A stretch of DNA of 64,000 bases from Sipunculus nudus (GCA_026874595.1 CM049314.1:38175229-38239228), one strand, 5' to 3'. Positions 13,301 through 26,132 are shown, numbered from the stretch's first letter. The notes: a model not told the origin generated them from the letters alone. Program-made: numbers and translations.

Positions 13301-15353
13301 GTCTAGTAGCGTGTATCATCAACAGTTCAATTACCACAATTACTAATTTACCATAATACGTCTCTGAGACGTAATCTCTTGGTTGGAAGACGGACGAGGC
13401 TGGCCGCTGTCGGCTGCTACAGCCGTCCTCGATCTCCAACCTGCTTTATGGCGATAACCCAATGCTGTCTTCTATGTTTGTCTTTCGGAAATTCATATCC
13501 CCCTCTGTCGGGATACTAGGGGACACCGCACAGGGCCCTAGACATGATGACTCAAACCAAAAAACAGACGACAAGAAGTAACTCTTGCGGCTTGCCGGAT
13601 ATCAACACCTTGTCAACAGGACGCCACCTAAACCGGAAGTGACGGGAACCCGGTCCGCTGTTGCCGACCTGGTTGACATAATGGAACTTAAAATCTTTGA
13701 GTTGGCCACTGATAGCTGCAATATACTTGATAATCCTTAATGAGCCTTAATATAACTAATGAGCCATCGAAAATAGGTTTTTCGTACCCATTTTTATTCA
13801 AGCCCGTCTCTTCGCCACCACCGCCCTTTCATCGCTTGAGCATAGTTATAAGAGTTTTACGTCGTTTTTATACATGGGTTTAAGTTAGATGTTTCATATA
13901 GATCTTGTGCATTTTGCCCTGACAAATCAAGAAAATCTATTTTTGGACGTGTGTTTACACTCTCCGTATTATCTGTGGTTTCAATAGATTCAGAGTTTCT
14001 GGTTGCCCGAACCATGAGTGATTATTAAGATTTTTTTTTTATAAAAAATGATTTTATTAATTATTATAAATTTATAAATTATATTGGGTCCTATTTTTCC
14101 CAAAGTCAAGATGAAGTTTGACCAATAAATGATCATAAGACTTGCTCTTAATCGTATACATTGCTTTAATATATATTCATTTTATATCAGTATTTATTTT
14201 ATGATATTTGAAATAATGAATCCAGAATCTGATTACACGAAAGTAATTTTCTTTCCCACGTAACCTTTAGCAAGACATTTAGTAACTTAAGGTCTTTATT
14301 GCTCTTTTTTATAACAAAAAGTAAATCCCCTATTTCTTTATTGAGATTCATCACATTTGAATGGTTTATGCAGTCCTCCATTCTGTCACCACATGAGTAA
14401 GCATACAGTTGGGAGATGTTTCCTGTGAGCATATCCTCCAATTTATTTGTTACCAGTGTAACCTGTGTCTTCTTGTGGAATAAGGTAGATGCCTGTTTTC
14501 TATCAGACGCGCTAACTTGTAGTTTTCAGTGTTACGGTTTTCATATCGTTTAACACTGTGTTAACATGACAGCTGATTTAATTCAGTGCTAGAGTTTGGT
14601 TCCTTGGTGAAATCTTATTTCACAATATTCTTTCAGTATTTGTGATAGTGTATGGGGCAGGAGGTCATTTGACTAAAAGTCATGAGCTATTTTGAGCCTA
14701 CAATTGGGTGCAGCAGCCATAAAATAGAGAACAGAAATGGCCGAATAGGAGGATTTATGGTTGTCAAAATGTTAAAAATCAACACTATTGTAAAAATAAT
14801 ACAGGTGTATCTTTGATATAAAAATCCTTGGCCATTTAATGAAGTAGCATTTAGTTAAACGTTTCACTAAATAATTTAAAAAGGTGTATACTTAAGGAGA
14901 GGGCTCAATGCAGTATTATTCAAGCTTTTTGATAACAAAGAAACAATGAACAAATCAGTGGAAATTTCCTGAATTTTATGAAGTTTTATTTTTTATTCAG
15001 TCTTGCTTTCCATAACGGATCATTTGTATTTTAAAGTGTACCAAATTATTCAGAGTAAATGAATTTGATAGAGTATTTTTGTACGAGCTCTTTTCACTTC
15101 ATCGGCTAAGATATACAAAGTCGCCCTGTCACATGTTACCGGACTTGCTCCTATAATTTTGGCTCAGCGCTATTGTTATGTAACTCTACAACGTGAGCAG
15201 CACACCACGATGTCCAAAGGTCACCCAAAAAGGGTTGTAGCTTATACACCGCTTGTCAGGAGCAAACTACATAATATACTTTACATCTGGACTGTTTCAC
15301 AATACCCATAGCTATACGATGAAATAGAGCCTGAATGAGGCTGGGTATAAGAG

Positions 15354-15370
15354 AGGGGGGGGGGGGGGGT
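15354..15370. repeat. Poly-G tract
   Basis: About 16 consecutive G following GAGA. A comparable G tract with an interruption lies at 17424-17445, and a C tract at 16876-16886. Confidence 0.8.
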
Positions 15371-18300
15371 GCTTGATTAGACTGATTACTATTAGGGTGA
15401 TGGGGTCATAAGACCCAATGGTCATAAATCCTGAAGTACTGGTGTTTCCAAGTAGATGATCACAAGAGCTTTCATACATCACTAGGATGATGCCATCATA
15501 GCCTGAAACCTTTTTTCTTGAGTCAAACGTTTTATTGACTCAGTGTAGTAGACAGGGCTGATGACTATGAAATGTAGGTTTCTCAGACTTTTAGATAGTA
15601 TACAGCCCAAAAGTAATTGTGAATATTCTAGGATTTGCAACATATTCACTGCAATATATTTTTTAATTTTTCAGTTTGTACTAATTCAAGTGTTTCACAT
15701 GGGTTCTATTTTCCCAATTTCACTATGCAGTTACCTTCAAAGACCATATCCATCATTATATGGACAATAGATATGTGCACACAATCTTAAAATTTCTTAA
15801 AGGGATGACGAAGGAGAATAAACAACTAGTGAAAATTCTTATTTGTCATAAGATTGAGTAACATATATCATATTTTCAATTTCTGGCTAACATAAATGAT
15901 ATGTAATAACTTATAAAATCAATCTTTAGCTTTCTGCCATTTGAAGCTACAGGCATACAGGACATACATGATATGTTAGCGAGATGATTATTCATCAGTT
16001 ACAGTATCTGGTTATAAGCTTACACTAAGTTACAGTATGGTCATTGTTTTATTGACAATAATGGCATGCAGAGGTGGGAGACCTCTGAACATGATTTGAG
16101 GATACAAGCTAAAACTGATCAAGAACTGTGTTTATATGGACAACCTGAACTAGAGTTGTTTTCATTTGTTACTTTTATTATGGTTAAATCTGTTAAACTT
16201 GAATAAAGTGTTCCTCAAGTGCTATATTTTTTAATTTACCTGTGTAACAATAAAACATAGTTTTATGCAAGTCATATGTGAGGGTATCTAACTCCAAAAG
16301 TTTTTTTGGCAGTTAAAGGCAGTTTTTGGCAGGTAATAACCTATTTTAGGCAGTTAAAGGCAGGTTTAAGGTTCCCCCCTTCCGGAAACAGGTTTTAGGC
16401 GGCCTAAAACCCAACCCTGATTAATCCCTAAACAGTATAAAAAAGTATAGAAATTAAAACTTACCTAATATTCCTACGAACTGAGGTTACCGAGATGGTA
16501 TGCAATTTTTCTTTATGTGCCATTTTGTTGTTTGAGCTATAGGATGCTGCCTTGATCATTTTTTTTCTACAACCTGTCCCAGGATCTGGCCTTGCCTAAT
16601 CTGCATTTACCAGGTCCATCAGGTCGTCTAAATCCCTTTGCATGTTATTATTTATAAGAGCCAGTTCCTGATGTAATAAAAAGAGCCATTGGTACCTGCC
16701 GCATGAAGTACCAATGTTGTACTAATATTGAGATTGTTTCTCTTTTGGAGAGTACCAAACACATATGTTATGAACTTATTCAATAAGGCATGTGTTTTAA
16801 ATAATTACTATGTTTTTATTATTTTTTATGGTTTCTTTTCAGAAGCATTAATATGTAAGAGTGGTAGATACAACCCCCCCCCCCCTGCAACACACACTTT
16901 CAGCAAGGGGGTATGGTCAATGTAATCATAACCCCTCCCCCTTCTAATATTCAGAGAATGATAATAATTATTTAAATATTAGAAATAAAATATATTTATA
17001 ATTAGAATAAAAGACTGACTTCATTTCAAGGTTTACTTTAAAATATTATATATATACCTTATATATATAAACCTGGCTTAAATCAAAATATACTGGAAAC
17101 ATTGTTTTTTTATTTTTTTTATTATGAAAATTGTCAACTGATATTACAGGGTGAACTAGTGATCATTTTTTTTTTCAAAGTAACCCCCATATTACTCTTC
17201 TGGTCTAAAACGACAGCCTAAAATAAACATTATTATTAAACTTTAAGAGAGAGTAAACTGCTTAGACGTTGTAAAGCTGATCTAGAAGACCATGTTTGTG
17301 TGTTTACATAGAGTGACTTGGGTTGTTGTACTCCCTTTCAGAAGTGGGGGTTTGTCTGGTGAGACATCAATACCTTTTTTTCATGTAGGGGAGTGGTCGG
17401 GATATGTGTATGTGTTTGTGTGTGGGGGGGGGGGGGGGAGGGGGAGTCCCCGACCGGAAATAAAGGTGATGCCGCCATCTTTAGTTCCCGATTCTGAAAG
17501 GTGAGTTTGAGAAACGAATCCATATGAATCTTTATTCATTGAAGCCATCTAAGAAAAATGCCAATGGGAAATTTGAAATTATATGTTTCTTATATCTTTT
17601 GCCCATATATACTCGTGAAATAGTTTGGGCCCGAACCACTTGTTTATAATATAAGGCACTGGAGTAAACTTGCTTGAATCGCAATTGGCAATAATAACAA
17701 CCTGCTACCAACATTGGCATTGTTCAAGAACAATTCATATTTCATTCAATGCTCACCAGAATACTTGGTACTCACGTAAAACGGCTTCTGCAGCAGTTGT
17801 AGACAACACGCGTTCTTCCTCTCGTCCATTTTGCACTGCGCGCTTCTTGTAGGTATGGACGTCTAGCAGCAATAGCGTAAACTAATTTTATAAGAAAGAT
17901 TTGTTAACGCCTTGTGTTAAAACATATCCGTCAGATAATAACACTCTGTGTAGAAAAAGCCGTTCCATCGAACGCGTTGATATTACGATATAAGTGTAAT
18001 CAATGTTTGCTTAAAAGATAGAAAAATTTGATTAAATTTGCACCCATTTCAAAACAATACACGCATATAAATATCTTTAAAAGAATGTTTTATATTGTAT
18101 TCCTGTGCTTTATTCCCCTACAATGAAAAAGGCCTTATTTTTACAATTTATTTATTAATTCAGCGATGCTCCCTGTGATTTCTGAACTGATTGAACACTT
18201 ATAAAGTACATTGACACGTGATTTTAAAGAATGTATTGATAAATATATCTGCAAGGCTTGCCAATCAACACCGTGTTGGAGAATAAACGCACATATGTGT

Positions 18301-18996
18301 TTCCAGATAAACGCTTTGTGTTTATAGAAAAATGCCTGGTTGATATGTTAACATCCTGAGTGCCAAAAACGCTAAATGAACACCTGGATTTTTATACAGT
18401 GTATTATTCATAAGTTGATATTATATAAATAATAACATGGTTGTTATTATATAATTTTTGTTAACTTAACTGTTATCATTGTTATTATTATATTATTACA
18501 TATGGTTAACATGTGGTTATATACTGATACAATGTCAGTGAGAATTTCTTTGACAATATATATCTTAATTTATATATTAAGTTTTATATAACTTTTTGAG
18601 TTGTAGTTTCTGACCTTTTCCACCACTATTTTGAGTTTGCATTATACAACATTAAGTAAATGGTATATCTTTTCCTGGCTCAGAAATATATTTTTGAGAA
18701 CCTACTGCATTTCGCCTCGGTATTTTGAATAAGCATATCACAACATTGTATATATTTTAATTTTGTACTTGGTTTTCATTAAAACAATACTCTTAACTTT
18801 CTGAGTATATATTTAGTTTAGTAACATCACATAACAAGTTTAATGACCAAAAAGTACTCATTAAAGTACTAATGAGTACATTTTTCGGACTCGAGTACTT
18901 TTGAAAAAGGGCAAAAGTAGTAATAGTTGTACTTGAGTACTATTAATTTAGTCACTACTCCTAGTCGAATACTTTAAAAATACTCGGACCCAACTC

Positions 18997-18998
<2 letters not shown>

Positions 18999-19037
<39 letters not shown>

Positions 19038-19056
19038 TATATATATACATATATAT
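18999..19056. repeat. (TA)n microsatellite
   Basis: Alternating AT run with two short interruptions; it directly follows the GAGTACT-rich patch. Confidence 0.9.
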
Positions 19057-19147
19057 GTTTCATACAGTGTTCCTTGATGAGTGCAACACGTTGCACGAAA
19101 CTTCGTGGTAGTAAAAAATGTCTGGAAAAATGTAATTCCTCTATTTG

Positions 19148-19151
<4 letters not shown>

Positions 19152-19197
<46 letters not shown>
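19152..19197. repeat. (TA)n microsatellite
   Basis: Uninterrupted AT dinucleotide run, about 23 repeats. Confidence 0.9.
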
Positions 19198-19201
<4 letters not shown>

Positions 19202-20242
19202 GAATTATCTATTGCTACATCCTGTTTCATGCATTTTGTTGCACTTTAATTGGATTTTATTCTTAAGGGGAAAATAAAGAATGGAAACTACACTCCAATA
19301 TCCTGTTTAACTGTAAATTGTATAACTGTGTATTCATTGTATCAAATCATTAAAATGAAGCCTGTCTTAGTATCTTTTAAACGAATTATCCGTTTTTATG
19401 AACATTTGATTAATGCATATAACGGTGAACTGTATATTATAATCTGCCATTCATGCACGACAATCCGAGATCCCATGAAGTGCGACAATCATCTCACGGA
19501 CTTCATGCCTCAGGGAGCTCTATTAGCTTATAATATTTCTCACCGGACAGGTTTAAAGGGACGACCTCATGGACCATTGACTACTCTAATTAGCCTGTCA
19601 TATGAATCAGTCCCACTGGCAACTTCTGGCTACTTCGTTTGGTTACATGCCTGATTAAGTATGTATCTTTACGGCACATTCCCTCTGAAGAAACTGTCTC
19701 AGAGCATATTGCATAATAAACATAGGATACGCTACACAAAACTTTTTTTTGTTTGAAACCATCATGTATATATTTTTATGTGAATGTTGTATGTTTCATA
19801 ATAAGATTTGTATTGATGAAAATATAATTTTGATTTTAATATTTAGTCCAAAGTTGGAATCTGGATTTTTCTGGCGGTGTGTTGCCTCTCATCTTATTGT
19901 CCTTTGGCATATTTGCGTGGTCTTTAAGCAGTCAGACTAGGCCGGATTGTACTGACAACGCTTTGAGCAGAGATAAACTCTTGCGGAAGAATGCTATACA
20001 TTTTACAGAAACATCATTAAAAATTTTACATTGAATAACACGAAAGATTGACACCCCTTTCACTTGAGCTCGCTTAAATGAATATAATGAATATCAGTTA
20101 CCTGATACAATATTCAATAAAACGGGACCGAATCTACTTTGAATATTTGTTGAGTCGGAATAATAAGGGTTAAATGTATCTTAAGACACGCTTTCTATTA
20201 TTTTAAGGAATAGGCTGTGCGCAGATATTCTAAATCAGCCTT

Positions 20243-20248
20243 TTTATT
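20243..20248 (-). terminator. Candidate poly(A) signal of the minus-strand membrane-protein gene
   Basis: TTTATT on the plus strand reads AATAAA on the minus strand, about 265 bp beyond the stop codon at 20511. Position is plausible, but AATAAA is common in DNA this AT-rich. Confidence 0.3.
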
Positions 20249-20510
20249 ACGCAAAACCAGATCTCATAATAAGCAGAACAAAGGACATTATAATAACTAA
20301 AGACTTATCTGTGTAACATATTATAAACAATGCTATATATGTCTATGCTAAAATAAATACATGCTTACAGTTAGATTGAAAATATATACAGATATCTTTC
20401 TATCTATAATATGATGTATTCGAAAATGTGTCACTGTTCCAGCTTATAGTGTTAGTGAAATTTGCTCATTTGTGATAATATATTTATGTTCAAACACCGC
20501 GTTGAGTTTA

Positions 20511-21376
20511 TCAAGGCTCAAACGATGTACAATATTCATCCAGCATAACATCCGGCTCCGACCAACTAAATATCTTATAACATATATCATCGAAAAACAT
20601 TCCAGAATACCTCAAATCATTCCGACCATGAAGATTTTTTAAACGTATCCGACTTATATAACGGTATAGCCCGCTACTTTGCTCAAAGAACCAGTCTTGC
20701 AGGTAGGCGCTAGTGTTTTTTAAAACAACTCCATCCACAACCCATGTCCAGAGATCGTTATAATCACCTGGGAAGGATCTGAATGTCATCTCAATGCTGT
20801 GCCAAGACGTCAGATCTAGACCGGAAATAAGAGGAATGCTGGTGAAATTGTGTGTGCAGTTTTTATGATGCTTACAGTCAGTGACCATATCATATATTTG
20901 ACCCGATTCAAATGTAGAAATGCTTATACCCGTGGGAAGAGCATTGATTCGTAATATGGTGGACACCCTCTCATCTCCAGCGTAATCGCCAGGGTTTATT
21001 TCAAATGAAGATTCATCGCCTGTGTTGTCTGCAGCTTTAAACCAAAATTTAGCATAAAATCCATCAGCATCAGCGGTGTGGCCGTCATCTGTTCTGCCAG
21101 CTTTGTATCTTAATGAAGGAGCATAAGGCATTTCCGCTCCAATCGCGCCCCGGTCGTGACCTCGTTTATAATGGAAAGAGTATTTACCATCGTGTGAAGC
21201 TTGATTTGAAATCGCTTGACTTACATTACGACTGTTGCCACACTGAATGTTATGCACTGGAAAAGGAAAAGAGTCCGGCTGGTTGCAGTAAGGACCAAAT
21301 AAAGTTTTGGTAGCTCCACCACTCCATTCACCATAGATAACACTCTGTCCAAGTCGCCAAGAAACCTCCTCACAAA
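20511..21376 (-). CDS. Exon 6: C-terminal jelly-roll (LamG/ConA-like) domain and stop
   Basis: 866 nt, enters in phase 1 after TTATTTTTTCAG and ends at TGA. Contains GFYAKFWFKAAD, SFEINPGDY, a SWHSIEMTFRS strand and WTWVVDGVVLKN, a pattern seen in concanavalin A-like lectin/LamG folds (W-H...F...V-D-G). Several cysteines (for example the DCKHHKNC and FDDICYK regions) could form disulfides. The exact family is not recognised. Confidence 0.75.
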
Positions 21377-24300
21377 CTGAAAAAATAACATTAGAAATGA
21401 TTTAATTTTAATGACTTACTAATTCATGCACCAAGACCAGTAATTATATGATTCGGTACCAGTCAGAGTGTATAACTGGGTATTTTCAACTTGCTACATA
21501 TCTATAACTGATTAATAGCCAAAACGACACCTGGTAGCTTATTGGTGGTTGTCAATACTTATAGTCTGTTAATATTAATATAATGTAAAAAATAATAACC
21601 CACACACCTAACCTATCATTTTGATACTACCATATAATTTTACACTGTGCATTTCACTCATATATATCAAGATCTGAACAAACTATGATGTGTACCAGAA
21701 TAATATCAACAGGAAGCGAAATTTACTACTCTTTGGTAGAAGTGTTGAACCGTCTACATAAAGTCCTTTATAGGTTGATTAGCAGTACTAGCAGACAGGA
21801 AACATGTGGCTTTGTCTTCTGATAAACACGCAGCTTGACTATTTAATAGTTATATGCTTATTTTGGCCGGTTTATACTTTGCACATTTCAAGCCAGTGCC
21901 AAAGTTTTGTTTGTTCTTCTTTCAGTATCATGCTAATGAAAAGGGCCGTCCCCTCTCGTTTTGTTCTTTTTTTTTTACTCTATCTCCTCTGAACTAGTGG
22001 GTAGCACTTAATGTATTACCCCTGTTTTCACTACGATGATGAGACCTAAATCGCCGTATGTAGTTGAGAACTAATCTATGTGGTCTTGTTTTTCTAGCGC
22101 TCAGCCTGTATTCATCAAGCAGCTACTGGGACAGAGCCTCGCGGCAGGAAGAGTCACTTTAACTTTGGTGACAGTTTATGTTTTTGGCAGCTTGAAAGCT
22201 TTCGACCGAATCTGAGCCTCGGGTGATTTCATTCCTTCGTTCCTATCAAGGCGTTAATAAGCAAAGCTAAAGACATCTTAAACATCCTGCATAACAAGAT
22301 GATCGTTAACCCTTAGCCATATTTGACATCGGTGCACATGTAAAAGTTTTCAATTGCTTTGCCTTCATCCAAAATGCTTTCATTGACATAAATTATTATG
22401 GACTACAACATTTTAACATGAAGTTTTAAAATCCGTGCCAGACGACCGTGTCGAAATTTCTCACGAGGTACACAAATAACAGGAGTAAATATCAGGTAAT
22501 TTCTGATAAATGATTTGATATCAGGCCAAAAACTGCAGCTGACATTCCAATTTTTGAATTTCAAAATTGGTGCCTCTCCGAATTGCTAAGACTTACTTAC
22601 CTGATTTGAGAATGAATGAAACACAATATAAAAACATGATTTGAATTTGTATTTCCAAATCACCAGCCCTGTTGTGTAAATCGTTAATGGCAAGTGATCC
22701 TAGGGCATTACCTCTAGACATCCAATTGATCATTTACATGACTCTGCACACACCACTTGGTCATCCATTTGTAGCGCTGAAGTCAAACTGGGATATCCAG
22801 TGTGTTACCTCATCCTTCTCTCTTATCAAACTTTAAAGCATGGTTTCAATGTGATAAGCCCGTTTCTTCATAAGGTGGGTTAGTTTTTCCTGAGTTCAGG
22901 AATAAAAATAAAATATTTCGCATGGAGGGTTTTTACAGTTATGCGCATCCCATGGTAAAGGCAATCTTTTTGGAAGCAGACGTTGGGTCTTTTTAATTGA
23001 CGTGGTGAATGTAATTCCTGTTATCAAATTCATGTAGTTCCTTTTTCTCCTTTACCATGTCGTCAAACCTACTTGTTTATTTTACTGGGGACATGTTTCC
23101 ATTCATTTTGTTGCAATTGCTTGCCAATGAAACCTTCCGATTCTGTTTCTGTATTCAAGTTAAAAAACACTATCATTTTGTACGTGGAGCATTCATCCTG
23201 GGTGGTATCATTATCATCTCGGAACCATGCATTAAACCCTGTTGCATCATTCCTAAGTTATTTTGATAATTGTATAGCCTTTTTTTTAATGTAAAAACAC
23301 CATGAGGTAACGTTATTTGTAATTTTTCTACGTTTCGTTTTTAATATGGTCATAGGTTTTTAATGGTTCTGGCAGGAGAAGAAATAATCACTTACCTGTT
23401 GACACGCAGATGTTCTGCAGAAAAAGATCATCATTAGAATTTGAAACCATTAAGAACTTGAAGTCATAAGAAGTACATGGATCAAGGCCACCTATTCTGA
23501 CACTCGCTTTTTTTGGATCGACAACCACACTTCCAGTTTTCGGTGCAGAAAACCTTTTGACATGTACAATGTATCCGTTTTCTGAATCGGTCTGGCTTGG
23601 CCAGGTGAGATACAATTCTGTTTCATGTCGTAACAAGCGAGCAATTTCTGTATAAATCCTGGACACCATATGGCCTTCCCAGTTAATTTTCGATACTGAG
23701 ACCTTATAATAAGTTAGCCTTTTCAGACCCTGCACGGTGGTCAAGTTGTCGTAAGTGTGGATCTCTCTGTCATTTACGTTGGATTCTGTTTCTTGATAAT
23801 GCACTTTCCATAAAATAAACGGCTCCTGAATTTCCCCTTCCCACTTCAGTCCTATCTCACGTGAGGACACTTCTTTCTTTATTCCTAAAAAAAGAGCAAT
23901 ATGTGTTAGAGAAAAAAAACCCCAGGAAATTATGATTATTCGCTTCAGCAGCAAAGGAAAATTAATTAGAACCGGGATTAAATCACCTAATAAACCCATG
24001 TTCCAGCACATGTTCAGTTGGCTGTGTATTTGATCATCAAGAGTACGTTTTGTTATAATACCAGTGTGAACCGGGTTGTTCACTTTATCTTCTAGGATAT
24101 CGTAATGCTATGCTTAAATTCTGTCAGGGATATTCACGACCATTCAGACTATTAATTTACAATGATTATTTGTCTGAGAAATTTTTCATCTATACAAATA
24201 CCTTCAGTGCAGTTTTTGCCGGTATATCCTGCAAAGCAGACACACACATAGTCGGAGCCCTGGCTTTTACAGTGGCCTTTATGACAAGGCCTCATGGTAC

Positions 24301-26132
24301 ATACGCTCAAACCTGGTGAAACATAAATATGACAGGTATGTCATACGATGGAAAACAAATTGTCTATCTTAGACACATACATAGATAAAGTTATATACCT
24401 CTCTTATTAAACAATAGGTCGAATTTAGCTCTAAATGGTTTACAGCTTCATGACCTATCATGAAATTTAGAATGTTTTATTGTAGTAATGTATACTTTCC
24501 AGCAAATCTGAAACCAGCCAGGAATGCACGTAGCCAATGTTGTTTCATTTTGTTCGGAGTAACAGGTCGCCGGCTCAGCTTCCCGCATGCACAATGCTCT
24601 TTGTCTACAAGGTGTCGGGTCTCTGTCTGAGCCTGTGGCATTTGCACGCGGGCTGCTATGCCGGGGAGCTGTCACTCAAAACGAAATGAAACATCACTGG
24701 CTCTCTGCACTTCCCACTGGATGGTATTCCTTTTGCTTGCAACGATATAATATTCTAAATGTCCCGATAGGTCTATGAAGCTTGACCGCTAGGGAATAAA
24801 ACTCGACCTATCATTTGATAAGAGTACACTGCAGACATGACCAAATTTGTAATAAATAAATTAGATATTGCAATATATCTGCGTCTGTAAAATGATAATT
24901 ACAAATAAGACGCACTAGTCAGGTTTGCCTCTAATCTCTGCAGTATCTCTTGTAAGTTGTCCTGTTGCTGTCGCAGATTTTCAATGTTTCTCGTTGTTTC
25001 CTCAGCACTCATTTCTCTGGGAACAGCAACAACTGTACAAAATAAAACTGGTTACAGTAACGTACAAACACTTGAAAAACGGACATTTTTACATAATGTG
25101 CTTAATAAATGAGCTATTTTCCCCTTGAAATAGCACTCGATCCAGACATGAAGCCCAGAACTAAGATTGACATATAGCTCTCTACTATTTTAACCACTGG
25201 TACTCAGAGAATGAATTATGGCTCTGTCTTCTGTCTTTTCCGGGTTCTTCTAAAATATATCATTTTGTTAGCTTGTTTTGAAGAATGCAGGGAGTTTCAG
25301 TTTAAGCATCGTTTTGCTTACCATGAAAAAAAGCTAAATCTTCAAAGGTTTTAAAAACAATTTTAACATTAACAACCGATTAGTTTGTTTGAGTTTTATG
25401 AAATTTAGATTAGGAGATCACCAAAATTGTGTTTTTAAAGGAAACATTTAACTCGAACGTACCTGCTGCATAAAGACAAACAACAGCCACCATTACAAGC
25501 ACTAAAAAGGCCGTTACGGACAGCAATACACACTGGAGCCGTTGGAAACGAGACAGCTTCGTGATATCTGCTTTCAGGTTATCAGTTTCCTTCAATAACA
25601 TTGGTTAGACTCAGTAGTTAACAGATTTGGTTGAATTATAAACCAGACTTAATGGCTGAATATATGACGCAATAATTAGGGAAACATGCAGGAAAATCTC
25701 CATGGACTCCTTTCATAACTATACGGAGAACGAGCTTTTAAGATTTACTTGTATAAAAGGAAAGTTGCATCACATCAGACCAATAATAACAGGAAAAACT
25801 GATAGATATAACTGTGCTGAGAGATATTTATTAAGCCAGATTTCCTGAAAGGCTCACTAAAGATTCGCATAGAACACGTTTATTAAGCAAAAATGAGTGC
25901 TTCGGTATTTTTAAGCTTTCAGCAAAATAAATCAGGTAAATTAATATTTAATCTGGGTTACTTGATGATTGCTCACCTTAGGTTTAGATTTTTTTAACTG
26001 GGCATTTTCTATGCTGTGGCTATGAACCATATCTTCAGCAGAATGTATAGGGCCACTGCTACCCTGTAACAGTTTGGGACGAGGAATTCGGATTACTTTA
26101 TGATCACCGGTCATTCTCATTGCAATGTACAT
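20511..26132 (-). CDS. Type II membrane protein: coiled coil, EGF, 2x FN3, lectin-like domain (six exons)
   Basis: Six exons joined from GT/AG sites with consistent phases: 26132-25977, 25589-25463, 25032-24916, 24312-24202, 23884-23396, 21376-20511. The CDS is 1866 nt (621 residues plus TGA). An in-frame TAG lies about ten codons upstream of the chosen ATG (further ATGs at codons 5 and 7). Layout: cytoplasmic tail 1-71 without signal peptide; one TM helix about 72-94; coiled coil about 102-131; EGF 138-168; two FN3-like domains about 172-333; C-terminal domain 334-621 with features of a concanavalin A/LamG-like jelly-roll. The order implies an extracellular C-terminus, probably oligomeric through the coiled coil. 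I infer a cell-surface adhesion or recognition role; the full architecture matches no named family I know. No neighbour is functionally linked. Confidence 0.8.
23396..23884 (-). CDS. Exon 5: two fibronectin type III-like domains
   Basis: 489 nt, phase 1 to 1, acceptor after a T-rich tract (TTTTTTTAG) and donor ACAG|GTAAGTG. The first domain shows the LKW and GLKRLTYYKVSV strands of FN3; the second shows LYLTW, then GLDPCTSYDFKF. Confidence 0.8.
24202..24312 (-). CDS. Exon 4: EGF-like domain
   Basis: 111 nt, phase 1 to 1, the classic symmetric EGF module. Cysteine spacing is C-x4-C-x4-C-x8-C-x-C-x8-C with the usual G-Y-x-G-x-x-C ending. Acceptor CACCAG, donor GAAG|GTATTT. Confidence 0.85.
24496..24668 (-). 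pseudogene. Possible degenerate EGF-like exon in intron 3
   Basis: Between exons 3 and 4 an open frame begins after a plausible acceptor (TTTTGAGTGACAG) and carries PC-x6-C-x8-C-x10-C-x7-C with the EGF-like ending CIPGWFQICW. The cysteine expected two residues before that block is missing. The only good donor (AAA|GTATAC) leaves phase 0, which does not fit exon 4 (phase 1). It is probably a relic of a second EGF module, or coincidence. Confidence 0.3.
24916..25032 (-). CDS. Exon 3: extracellular coiled-coil stalk
   Basis: 117 nt, phase 1 to 1, acceptor TTTTGTACAG and donor A|GTGCGT. Encodes a Glu/Gln/Leu-rich heptad-like segment (NIENLRQQQDNLQEILQRLE) expected to form a parallel coiled coil just outside the membrane. 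Confidence 0.7.
25463..25589 (-). CDS. Exon 2: transmembrane helix
   Basis: Enters in phase 0 after TTGAAG and leaves in phase 1 at GCAG|GTACG. Residues 53-94: an amphipathic lead (KLSRFQRLQ) then the hydrophobic run CVLLSVTAFLVLVMVAVV. Positive charges on the N-terminal side of the helix favour N-in/C-out topology. The acceptor has a weak polypyrimidine tract. Confidence 0.75.
25977..26132 (-). CDS. Exon 1: cytoplasmic N-terminal tail
   Basis: Codes for residues 1-52, basic and Ser/His-rich, no signal peptide. It ends ...KSKPK in phase 0 at AAG|GTGAGC, a strong donor. An in-frame stop lies just upstream of the ATG, so the 5' end of the coding region is probably here. Confidence 0.75.

Larger units (their letters stand above)
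6457..20242. other. Gene-poor 13.8-kb stretch
   Basis: No convincing exon, RNA gene or transposon ORF. The open frames here are short, lack family motifs and often run through simple repeats. Contents that can be named: a GA tract at about 10369-10386, a dispersed repeat at about 9610-9705, a GC-richer patch at 13370-13680, poly-G/C tracts (about 15354, 16876 and 17425), a GAGTACT-rich patch at 18850-18990 and (TA)n tracts at 18999-19056 and 19152-19197. Confidence 0.55.

Noticed and set aside
19250-19654. 134-codon open frame on the plus strand
   Set aside because: No recognisable domain, overlaps no splice-supported model and starts beside a TA tract; length is within chance for a window this size.
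23388-24083. 231-codon single-exon gene beginning MNNPVHTG
   Set aside because: Its first 66 codons are intron: a strong acceptor at 23885-23886 starts the FN3-coding exon, and phases match exons on both sides.
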